Shown here in pieces: positions 42,262 to 49,891 of a DNA stretch of 64,000 bases. Position 1 is the first letter of the stretch, and each line of letters starts with the position of its first letter. This stretch comes from Rhodococcus zopfii NBRC 100606 = JCM 9919 (GTDB lineage: Bacteria; Actinomycetota; Actinomycetes; Mycobacteriales; Mycobacteriaceae), in NCBI RefSeq assembly GCF_001895025.1, contig NZ_BCXI01000042.1, positions 18,487-82,486 on the forward strand, in the 5' to 3' direction. Under the pieces are notes generated by a model. The model was not told the DNA's origin. It searched no databases and worked only from the letters and a program-made list of their open reading frames with translations. The translations under genes were made by a program, and so were the position numbers.

Positions 42262-42528
42262 GGGGACGTGTCGTTCAATCCCGGCACTCTCGGGCCGGGT
42301 CCACCCTCCAGGGGCGGTGGTGGCGCAGAAGCCGACGGCGAAGCTGGCGGGTTCGTGTTCGAGTCCTACCCAGTCGACGAGAATGTGCTGCACCGCCGGA
42401 TCGGTGATCCGGCCCGGATGGCCGTGAAACAGCAACGGCGGCTGCGGATCCGGGGTGAGGATGTCGCGGTCGGTGTCGTGTCCGCGAAAGGCCACCGGCG
42501 CTCCGGGGCGCACCCGGTTCGTCGCCAT
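42262..42528 (-). CDS. Leftward coding-like segment, 3' end unclear
   Basis: From the ATG at 42528 (GAGG close upstream) the minus strand reads MATNRVRPGAPVAFRGHDTD and on to HILVDWVGLEHEPASFAVGF, with very GC-rich third positions, so it looks like real coding DNA. Near 42290-42262 it enters dispersed-element copy 14 (plus strand, GGGGACGTGTCGTT at 42262), after which the frame merely stays open antisense to the pseudogene, to 41353. I take this as a gene whose 3' end was cut or replaced at the element. Product unknown. Alternative start codons upstream cannot be excluded. Confidence 0.45.
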
Positions 42529-42709
42529 CGCCTCGTTCCATTCCACTCGTTCAGGATTGCGTGATCGCTGTGTTCGGCGAGGGCCGGGACGGTCGGGATC
42601 GAACGGTGCGACGGAGCAGTTCAGAGGAGAACGGTTAGGCAGTGAAACGTTCGTGTCGTGGCCGGCGATAGGGCAGTGGAGGTCGGCGGCACGCCGGCGC
42701 ACCGAACAT

Positions 42710-42815
42710 CCGTTCCCGGATCACTCCCCCCTGCGATCCGGGAACGGGTGGGCCACCCGCGGTGGCCCGAACTGCTGGAAGGCTCGACCAGAACCCCCCG
42801 CCGGTCGAGCCTTCC
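42710..42815. terminator. Three consecutive perfect stem-loops
   Basis: CCGTTCCCGGATC / GATCCGGGAACGG (42710-42722 / 42735-42747), GGGCCACC / GGTGGCCC (42750-42757 / 42761-42768), and GGAAGGCTCGACC / GGTCGAGCCTTCC (42777-42789 / 42803-42815). Two stems are 13 bp without mismatch. No U-run follows. They may be bidirectional terminators or a recombination or replication site ahead of the second replicon. The surrounding 42570-43008 has no supported gene; a weak element match (GGGGCGTGTCATCG) is at 42905. Confidence 0.6.
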
Positions 42816-43008
42816 AGCGCAGTACAGAAGACGAGCGTGCGCGGCCCAGCTTGTTCCCGCGGGATCTGCCGGCTCCCGCGGTGGGCGGTGCGCGCGTTCA
42901 ATCAGGGGCGTGTCATCGACCTGATCGGACCGCGGAGCCGGTGCAACCACCGAGACCCTCGGCTGATCTCGACCTCACGCCTCGCCGCGCGGCGTGAGGG
43001 ATGCGTCA

Positions 43009-43382
43009 TGGACACAGATGATCTGTTCCCGATTCCAATGTCCTCCCCGCCAGGTCGGCACGGCTCTCGGCTGCCGCGCGGCACCGGCGTCTTCGTGGGG
43101 ATCACCTCCGGCGCGGCACTCCTGCTTGGGATCCTGTGTCGGCGTTCGCCGGCAACTTCGTGATCGAGCCGTACCCGCTGATCTTCGCCGTCTATCTCGT
43201 CAGCGGTGTCCTGGCGTACCTGCTGGCCCTCCTCGGCATGGGGTGCGCTGCTGCCCTCGGCGACTCGCGCCGGAACTGGACCGTCTGTCTTCAGCCTTGC
43301 TGCGGTGTCCCCGGGCGCAATCGGTGCGGTGGCCACCGAGATCGTCATCGTGGCTGGGTTCTCGACTGCGACGTCCACCTGA
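43009..43382 (+). pseudogene. Membrane-protein gene with two frameshifts
   Basis: The ATG at 43009 encodes MDTDDLFPIPMSSPPGRHGS and GVFVGITSGAALLLGIL in one frame. Near 43135 coding passes to a second frame (VSAFAGNFVIEPYPLIFAVY then LVSGVLAYLLALLGMGCAAA), and near 43260-43290 to a third (VFSLAAVSPGAIGAVATEIV then IVAGFSTATST, stop at 43380-43382). The sum is a three- to four-helix membrane protein of about 120 residues. It lies just upstream of the repA region and is probably decayed. Confidence 0.5.
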
Positions 43383-43452
43383 GCGTGGCACGGTCCGCCA
43401 TTTCCTGCGCACGCATCACCCATCGGAGGGGGCGTGTTCCAGCGGGATACCT

Positions 43453-43519
43453 GATATGGCTTCGGCATGACCTACCCGAACAATTGTCGATATGGCTTCG
43501 GCGTGTCCTACCCGAACAA
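43453..43519 (+). repeat. Two 31-bp direct repeats upstream of repA
   Basis: Units at 43453-43483 and 43489-43519, offset 36 bases: GATATGGCTTCGGC, RTGWCCT, ACCCGAACAA, differing at two positions. They end 12 bases before the repA ATG. They could be iterons of the origin or a control leader. Confidence 0.65.
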
Positions 43520-43531
43520 CCGATCTTGGTG

Positions 43532-44446
43532 ATGCATGATCTTCCGATGGATATCTCGAGGGGACCGCTGCTGACCGACGAGCAGTGGGGCAGCGAGGTG
43601 TTGCTCCCGCATCGGCCGTTCGCGACGGACCACTTCGACCGCGGTCAGTACCGGATGAGCCGTGACGATGCGTTGACGATGCGCTATATCCAGCATTCCC
43701 CGCATGCGCTGCTCGGATCGATTGTCATCGACTGTGACCATCCCGATGCTGCGCTGCGTGCCTTCGAGAAGCCCTCGGATCATCCGGCGCCGAGCTGGGT
43801 GTCCCAGTCTCCGTCCGGGCGTGCGCACCTGGGTTGGTGGCTCGGTGACAACCGGGTCTGCCGCACCGATTCGGCACGGTTGACGCCGTTGCGGTATGCC
43901 CACCGCATCGAGAGGGGCCTGTGCATCTCCGTCGGTGGGGACTTCGCCTACGGCGGGCAGCTGACCAAGAATCCGATCCATCCAGAGTGGGAGACCCTCT
44001 ACGGACGGGCGGACCCGTACGCCCTGCGGGATCTGGCCACCATCCACACGCCTCGTCAGGCGCCGCGCCGACCGGATCGTTCGGCGGGTCTGGGCCGCAA
44101 TGTCACGATGTTCGACACCGCCCGCAAGTGGGCCTATCCGCAGTGGTGGAGCCACCGTCACGACACCCTGGATCAGTGGCTCCAGCTCGTGCTTCAACGG
44201 TGTCACGCGGTCAACACGGAGTTCGCCGACCCGTTGCCGTTCGTCGAGGTTCGGGCCACCGCGTACTCCATCGGCAAATGGATCTGGCGTAACTTCGACG
44301 AGACCACTTTCCGTGCCCGCCAGGCCGCACGCGGCCGTAAGGGTGGCAAGGCAAGCGCCAAGGTCATGACCCCCGCCAAACGAGAAGCCAACCGCACGCG
44401 CGCCACCAAATTCGATCTCGCCACTGCATTGGAGTACGCACTGTGA
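43532..44446 (+). CDS. repA: RepA replication initiator, pAL5000/ColE2 type
   Basis: A protein of 304 residues, typical for the family, from the ATG at 43532; an ATG at 43547 is also possible. It opens with TDEQWGSEVLLPHRPFATDH, then IVIDCDHPDAALRAF and WVSQSPSGRAHLGWWL, the replicase/primase motifs of this family (catalytic-type Asp pair in DCDHPD). DPYALRDLATIHTPR and a PriCT-like helix set (DTARKWAYPQWW, ATAYSIGKWIWRNF) follow, and a basic C-terminus with RKGGKASAKVMTPAKREANR. It primes theta replication at its own origin. Its stop overlaps the repB start (GTGA). Confidence 0.9.
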   Translation: MHDLPMDISRGPLLTDEQWGSEVLLPHRPFATDHFDRGQYRMSRDDALTMRYIQHSPHALLGSIVIDCDHPDAALRAFEKPSDHPAPSWVSQSPSGRAHLGWWLGDNRVCRTDSARLTPLRYAHRIERGLCISVGGDFAYGGQLTKNPIHPEWETLYGRADPYALRDLATIHTPRQAPRRPDRSAGLGRNVTMFDTARKWAYPQWWSHRHDTLDQWLQLVLQRCHAVNTEFADPLPFVEVRATAYSIGKWIWRNFDETTFRARQAARGRKGGKASAKVMTPAKREANRTRATKFDLATALEYAL

Positions 44447-44712
44447 GCGGCGCAGCCCGGGCACAACAACGCCGATCCATCACCGCCAAAGAACTGGCGC
44501 AGCGGCTCGGCTCCTCGGAGCGGACAGCGCGTCGCTTGGTCGCCGAGCCACGCGAGGACTTCCTCGAGCGGGCACAGGCCCGCCGCACACAGGTGGTGGG
44601 CCTGCGGGAGCAGGGGATGAAGTACCGTGAGATCGCCGAGGAGCTCGATATCACGACCGGTGCGGTAGGACGAATTCTCCACGATGCACGCAAGATTAAT
44701 ATGTTGCAGTAG
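44443..44712 (+). CDS. repB: RepB DNA-binding replication protein, pAL5000 type
   Basis: A protein of 89 residues. The GTG at 44443 overlaps the repA stop, so the two are co-translated as in pAL5000-type plasmids, where both proteins are needed for replication. Two HTH-like stretches are seen: ITAKELAQRLGSSERTARRL and MKYREIAEELDITTGAVGRI. It should bind the origin. No further gene of this small replicon is recognisable downstream, since an IS3 remnant begins within 160 bp. Confidence 0.88.
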   Translation: MSGAARAQQRRSITAKELAQRLGSSERTARRLVAEPREDFLERAQARRTQVVGLREQGMKYREIAEELDITTGAVGRILHDARKINMLQ

Positions 44713-44870
44713 TGATCGCCGATCACCGGCCGATGAGCCTGCACATTCGATCGATGAATGCTGTATTTGACATCACCACAACAGTATTCGACGCGGGTTC
44801 TCGCTCCATGATCATCTGAATATCGGCGCGTTCGCACATTCCGCCGCCGTCGTCCGTCAATGTTGGACAT

Positions 44871-45850
44871 ATGCGCACCGAGCTGGTCACCGATGTGCTG
44901 CGGGCGGCCGCGTCGGTGCGCGGTCTCGGTGGCTTGGACGGCGACTTCGCCGACGTGGGTCGTGAATTGGGGGTGACCCGCTCGCGAGGTGCGGTCGGAA
45001 CGTGCCTGTTAACCGGCTAATCGAGGCATATGCGCAGGTCAAGAGGTTACGGTCGCAGGTGTCGCGCTTGTTCTGGAAGGTGAGCAGGGCTACAACTGTC
45101 ATATGACGAACCAACGCAAATGCGGCCGCGGACCCGGTGCAGGCGACGTCCGATGGTAGGTAAGCGTGCCAAACGCGCCGACCGTGTAGGGCGGGCGGCG
45201 GCACTGTCGACCGGCCGCTGGTGGACCAATGTTTCTGTTGAGCAGTCCAATTCGTGTAGGTGTGACGGGTCGTCCCTCAACGACACGGGGTCATCGTCGC
45301 TTCGAGCGCCAGGTGCCCAGCGTTCGTTCGGGTTCAACCGCAGCGATCCGAACGTGCCTCGCGCGGCGAGACGCTGTGTCAGCAGCCTTTCGGTTCGCAC
45401 ACCCCGTGAGACCGAAGAACCTCGTCAAGTGCCGCGAGGCCGCCAAGCGCGCTTCGCCAGCTCGGACAGGGTCTCTTCTGGAGCAATTCTGTTGTCGGGC
45501 TTATTCTCTTGGCCGCTTCTCAATCTCGGGATGTCGCGAGGTGGAGGGTCAGCACATGATCGGCTTGGAGGTGGTTCACTGAGGCGGCGATGAACCCGTC
45601 CGCACAAAATTGCAGATCCCTCAGGCTCGATTAGCCGGTCAATCGGCGGACAATGCGGCAGCGGAGTCGTTCAGCGCGAGGTTGGAACGGGGAACGTTGC
45701 AGGGCCGGAAGCGTTGGAATGGTGCGGGTGGAGCACGTGCTGACGTGTTCCGCGTGGGTCACGCGCTACAACACGAGAAGGAGGCACTCTAACCCTCGGT
45801 CAGATCTGTCCGATCGACTTCGGACAGCAATCGGCTACGCTGGCCGCTGC
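44871..45850 (+). pseudogene. IS3-family transposase (OrfB) remnant in two pieces
   Basis: 44871-45001 encodes MRTELVTDVLRAAASVRGLG then VGRELGVTRSRGAVGT, and 45640-45800 encodes QSADNAAAESFSARLERGTL then QGRKRWNG and, in a shifted frame, VLTCSAWVTRYNTRRRHS. Together these are the C-terminal DDE part of an IS3-type OrfB, where GAVGT is normally followed directly by SADNAAAESF. The 5' part of the gene and OrfA are missing, and the second piece has at least one frameshift. The break holds a 628-bp insertion with inverted ends. Confidence 0.75.
45012..45639. mobile_element. 628-bp non-autonomous element with 14-bp terminal inverted repeats
   Basis: ACCGGCTAATCGAG (45012-45025) and its exact complement CTCGATTAGCCGGT (45626-45639) bound an insert placed precisely inside the IS3 transposase remnant. 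The interior has frames up to 157 codons but none with a motif or consistent third-position bias, so it looks like a MITE-type or degenerate element. I see no clear target duplication. Confidence 0.55.
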
Positions 45851-45996
45851 CGCACAGAAACTGGTGTCCACATCTCGGGGGGAACGCCCATGTCCCCCGA
45901 TGTGACGAGTTTGGCGGCGAGGATGGTGCTGATGCGAAGACCCGGTCGACACGCCGCAGTCTTCTGGCGTTACCGGTGGTCAGCGGGTTCAGGATG

Positions 45997-47925
45997 TCAA
46001 TGCAGGTGATAGGAACTGCTGTCGACGGTGTCGACGGGTAGCCTGCGGGGCCGCTGCACGGTGCTCCAGGCGATCTCGGGGCCCGTCCCGGGAACCAGAA
46101 CCGCGGGCAAGTACACGCTTGCGGTCACACCACGTGCCGCGCCAGCGTCTTCGGTCGCACGTAGGCGCACTCGCAGCCCGTGTCGCTGCGCGACCCGCCC
46201 TACCACGTACAGCCCCATGTGCCGGGCCGCCTGTGTATCGGATTCGGCGCCTTCGGTGAGCCGGTGGTTCGCCCGTTCCAGATCCGCGGGGGGTATCCCG
46301 ACTCCTCGATCAATGATTTCGAGTAGCAACCCGCCTTCCACAGCCGGAGAGACCAGGAACAACACCGAGGTGGCCGGATCCGACGCTCTCAGCGAATTGT
46401 CCAGAAGCTCGGTGAGCAGGTGGATCAGGTCATCGACGACGGTTCCGACCAGGGTGACGGGCGGCACTGCCCCTAACCGTACTCGCTCGTAGTTCTCGAC
46501 CTGCGACACTGATGCCCGCATCACGTCCTCGAGCGGTGTCGCGACACGGGAGGCTCGGCGGCTGCGGGTATCGGCCAGCACCAGCAGCGACTCGCCGGTG
46601 CGGCGCATACGGGCGGCCAAGTGATCGAGCGTGAACAGGTTCTGCAGCCGCTCCGGGTCACGTTCTTGGAATTCGAGTGCCTCGATCAGTGCCAGCTGGC
46701 GATCCACCAGCGAGCGGTTACGGCGCGCCAGGGTCTCCAACATGGTGGTGATTTGCCGCCGCAGCGCCGCCTGTTCGGCTGCCAATCGCACTGCTTGAGT
46801 GTTCATTCCGTCGACGGCTCGAGCAACCTGACCGATCTCTTCGTTGGTGTCGACCTCGATCGGGTCGATCGTCACCGTAGCGGGGTCGGTGCCGCCGCGG
46901 ATCGCGGTGACCGCAGCGGGTAGGTCACGGTAAGCCGCGCGAGCGGTGCCATCGCGCAGCTTGCGAAGTGATGACACCAGCAGGTTGGTGAGCGCCAGGG
47001 TGACCGCGACCGCGCAAGCGACGGCGATCGCGACGAGCATGGCGGTGCGAATGGCTGCCTGCCGTGCGGCGTCGCGTTCCGCGTTCAGCGTTGTGACGAT
47101 TCGGTTGACCGAGGCATTGAGTAGTCGATCGCCGGCTTCCACACTGTTCAGCAGCGATGCCGTCAGATCGGGTGTCCTGGTTTCGGAGGTTGTTGGGCTC
47201 CGTAGCAGCGCGTGCCTGTGCTCTGCCTCAGTTTGTAGGTCTGTGAGAGTCTGGTGGTCTTCCTCGGCGCCTCGGAGCGCCGCCAGGGCGGCACGCTCCG
47301 AGGCGAACTCGGTCTCAAGCATTTTGCGGCCTTGGTCGGAGTCCGCGAGGACCTGTGTGAACGCGACGGCTTGGTCAAATGGTATGAGACGTGCCTGCCA
47401 GAGATCCAGCAGCCGCCCGGATTCGTCCAGCGCATTCGCGTTCTCGGCTTGATTGACCAGGGTGCGCACCGTGTCTTGGACCTGCATGCCGAAGGCTCGC
47501 ATCTGTTCGATTCGCGCTGGCACGGCGTTGCCCGGCATCGAGGCCGCCTGGTTCAACTCTCGGCCGTCGGCCAGCATGCGGCTAATCTCTTCGGACAAAG
47601 CGGGGTTGAGGTCGTTTTGCAGCGCAAGCGCCTCGATCGGTTCCATGTCCGCAGCGAAGACCGCATTGTTCCTGTCCAGTGACAGGCCGAACTCCGCCAC
47701 CGCGACGTTCGCTCCGACGCTGGTGGCGTATTGCATGATCGAAGGAAGGACTGCGATTTGCTCGGCGAGCGCTGCAGTGCGAGACGCCCGTTGCATCTCG
47801 GCGGTGATCTGCACACCGCCGAATCCGCCCAACACGATCAGCGGCACGGTGGCAATTACGGCTGCCTTTGTGCGTACGCCCCAGTCTCGGGGGTGGATAC
47901 GTCGAGATTTGGCCGAGATCATCAC
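45997..47925 (-). CDS. Nitrate-sensor-like histidine kinase (CvnA type)
   Basis: A protein of 642 residues from the ATG at 47925; the frame extends to 48078 but that part is basic and lacks a ribosome site. Transmembrane helices near residues 20-40 and 290-315 flank an extracytoplasmic helical domain of nitrate/nitrite-sensor type. A HAMP-like region follows (IDPIEVDTNEEIGQVARAVD), then RNRSLVDRQLALIEALEFQE, LFTLDHLAARMRRTGESLLV (the Asp-His form usual in these kinases) and an ATPase domain with LLTELLDNSLRASDP (N box) and DRGVGIPPADLERAN (G1). Actinobacterial CvnA kinases are normally followed by three small GTPase-module genes; none is present here. It may be an orphan cut off by the IS3 debris. 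Confidence 0.82.
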   Translation of the reverse strand: MMISAKSRRIHPRDWGVRTKAAVIATVPLIVLGGFGGVQITAEMQRASRTAALAEQIAVLPSIMQYATSVGANVAVAEFGLSLDRNNAVFAADMEPIEALALQNDLNPALSEEISRMLADGRELNQAASMPGNAVPARIEQMRAFGMQVQDTVRTLVNQAENANALDESGRLLDLWQARLIPFDQAVAFTQVLADSDQGRKMLETEFASERAALAALRGAEEDHQTLTDLQTEAEHRHALLRSPTTSETRTPDLTASLLNSVEAGDRLLNASVNRIVTTLNAERDAARQAAIRTAMLVAIAVACAVAVTLALTNLLVSSLRKLRDGTARAAYRDLPAAVTAIRGGTDPATVTIDPIEVDTNEEIGQVARAVDGMNTQAVRLAAEQAALRRQITTMLETLARRNRSLVDRQLALIEALEFQERDPERLQNLFTLDHLAARMRRTGESLLVLADTRSRRASRVATPLEDVMRASVSQVENYERVRLGAVPPVTLVGTVVDDLIHLLTELLDNSLRASDPATSVLFLVSPAVEGGLLLEIIDRGVGIPPADLERANHRLTEGAESDTQAARHMGLYVVGRVAQRHGLRVRLRATEDAGAARGVTASVYLPAVLVPGTGPEIAWSTVQRPRRLPVDTVDSSSYHLH

Positions 47926-48452
47926 TGGATCGAGCCCTTTCACATGATGGAGAACAGCCTCCTGGGCGCATCCCTCGATCACCGTCGACCTGGCCCGGCA
48001 CAGACGGCGACGCCAACGTGGAGCACGCGCAGTGCAGCGAGCTGAACGACGTTGAGAACGTCCCGCCCCAGGCGCCATCCTTACGGACCTGGAGACGCCC
48101 GACTTAACGGGAGCGAGCTCACGATAAGTCGGGCGTCACTCCATATCATTTATCAAACGGTCGAGCAGCACGATTGGCACTGCCAATAGCCATGACACAG
48201 GGGTGACAACCAGTTTGTCGATCACGGCATTCACAACGAGAAACTCCTTGACTGGGGAGATAGGACGGAATGGGTCGCTGGGGGTCGACAGAGTTCGCCG
48301 GCAGGCATCAATGATGCGCAGATTATCGTGTGGTGGCCGCGCCGATCATTTCAATGGTGTGGCCGACGTGTTCCATGCACAAGTTCGCTGAGTGTGGTCA
48401 GACTCGAACGACTACATGCCGCTGCCAACCCAACTCCGCGATACAGTGGAAA
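47926..48452. other. 527-bp intergenic region with one strong hairpin
   Basis: ACGCCCGACTTA (48095-48106) pairs exactly with TAAGTCGGGCGT (48125-48136). No gene is supported; possible frames are short and of lower GC bias. It separates the leftward kinase gene from the leftward crotonase gene, so the hairpin may end transcription from the latter. Confidence 0.55.
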
Positions 48453-49307
48453 TTACTGGCCGCGGAAGTTCGGTTTCCTCTTCTCGAAGACTGCGCTAAT
48501 CGCTTCGGTGAGGTCATCGGATGGGAGGAACGCAGAATTCCATGTTGCAACGTACGTCAAACCATCCTGAATTGACGTACGTCGTGAATAATCCAAGATC
48601 TTCTTGACTCCTTGGACAGGCAGCGGAGCGTTCTGTGCGATGCGTCGCGCGACAGCGCGTGCATGACCTACAGTCGCTGAGTGGTCATCGAGGACGTCAT
48701 TGACCAAACCAATCCGTCGTGCGCGTGCGGCATCGATGTCGTCACCGGTCAATGCCAACTCGCGCAGGTGCCCTTCTCCGATAATCCCGGGAAGCCGTTG
48801 CAGCGAACCAAGATCTGCGACCATCGCTACCTTGATCTCGCGCACACTGAAACGCGCGTCGCTGCTGGCGTATCGGATATCGGCTGCGGAAATCAAATCT
48901 ACAGCGCCTCCGATGCACCAGCCTTGGACAGCTGCAATTACTGGCTTGGAACAATCCGCGACAGCGGAGATGGAATTCTGCACATCGATGATTGCCCGCC
49001 TGAGGTCTGCGCGGCTAGCAGCAAGACCGCCGTCTATGACGGCCGGACCGAAAATGGCGGCCATCATCTTCAAATCGATCCCATAAGAGAAGTGCGCGCC
49101 TGTCGCGCTCAGGATAACCGCGCGCACCCGTGAATCTCGGTCCAACTGGTGGAAAACCTCGGGTAGTTCCCGCCAGAATGCGAAATTCAGCAGGTTGCCG
49201 GTTGCTCCAGTGCTCAACTCGACCTCTGCGACGCCATCCTCGACAGAGACATGGAACGATGTCCACCCTGACATCGACGTATGCATGTTCTCGGGTAAGT
49301 CGATCAT
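48453..49307 (-). CDS. Crotonase, delta3,5-delta2,4-dienoyl-CoA isomerase-like
   Basis: A protein of up to 284 residues (ATG at 49307; ATGs 7 and 11 codons later are possible). Crotonase fold: oxyanion-hole segments VRAVILSATGAHFSYGIDLK and KPVIAAVQGWCIGGAVDLIS. The following SAADIRYASSDARFSVREIK, then VAMVADLGSLQRLPGIIG, keeps the Asp (VDLIS), the Glu (VREIK) and the Asp (VADLG) that define ECH1-type dienoyl-CoA isomerases rather than hydratases. It would move double bonds in an unsaturated acyl-CoA. It is divergent from the monooxygenase operon, and its product fits a route that also includes the dienoyl-CoA-reductase-like enzyme at 53448. Confidence 0.85.
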   Translation of the reverse strand: MIDLPENMHTSMSGWTSFHVSVEDGVAEVELSTGATGNLLNFAFWRELPEVFHQLDRDSRVRAVILSATGAHFSYGIDLKMMAAIFGPAVIDGGLAASRADLRRAIIDVQNSISAVADCSKPVIAAVQGWCIGGAVDLISAADIRYASSDARFSVREIKVAMVADLGSLQRLPGIIGEGHLRELALTGDDIDAARARRIGLVNDVLDDHSATVGHARAVARRIAQNAPLPVQGVKKILDYSRRTSIQDGLTYVATWNSAFLPSDDLTEAISAVFEKRKPNFRGQ

Positions 49308-49891
49308 CGACCGAATCGCGATTCTTGCGTGGGCCTCGGTACAGAGTTCGGTGTCATCTTCAACCTTTCTCGGAATAACTCCAAATGACTCGGTCTGCGC
49401 TCACTGCCTGCTTGGCAAATGGCAGTTCAAGGTGAGCAACTGCCGTCTCCTGGAAACGGGTTGCTACCTATGCGGAAGTTCGCCCGTGATTAGCGGGTCT
49501 TGTGTGAACAGGGCCGCCGCTTCCTGCCGGTGCTCGGGAGAGCGTTACGGGTGAAACTACGGTAATCCATACGTACCTCGAGGGAAGAACAGTAGACCCC
49601 GATTTATCTCAAAGTAGGTATGCAACTACTCAATTTTGGGTCGAACATGGACGTTGCGTGTAAATCCCTCCATTGCGAGCTATGCAGCGAAATTGGCGAC
49701 GCAACCTCGCCGGGAACGTTGATTGCTGTACCCCTAAGCGGTCATTCGGTACTCATTTTTGGTGAATGTGCGGGTACCGATATTGACTCCCTGCATGCTT
49801 TCCGAGCACTATCGCCGTAGAGCACCGCTGTGGCGCACGACATGGATCGCCGCATCGTGTGTGTCAGACCATCATTCATGAAGGAGACCAG
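49308..49891. other. 584-bp divergent promoter region
   Basis: This region is richer in A+T than its surroundings and separates the leftward crotonase from the rightward monooxygenase operon. No frame is convincing. Promoters and operators for both directions must lie here, but I cannot define them confidently. The last bases include AAGGAGACC, the ribosome site of the monooxygenase. Confidence 0.5.

Noticed and set aside
13485..42300. Reading the 38-bp element as a promoter
   Set aside because: Copies point in both directions relative to the nearest gene, often lie just behind stop codons, and lack a constant -10; only copy 5 has a TACAGT at leaderless distance.
13485..42300. Reading the 38-bp element as XerCD/dif or an integron attC
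   Set aside because: No match to the actinobacterial dif pattern as I remember it, no attC-like long hairpin and no integrase gene in the window. A cassette role stays open as a hypothesis.
45120..45593. Frames inside the 628-bp inverted-repeat element
   Set aside because: No motif, and no frame keeps a consistent third-position pattern.
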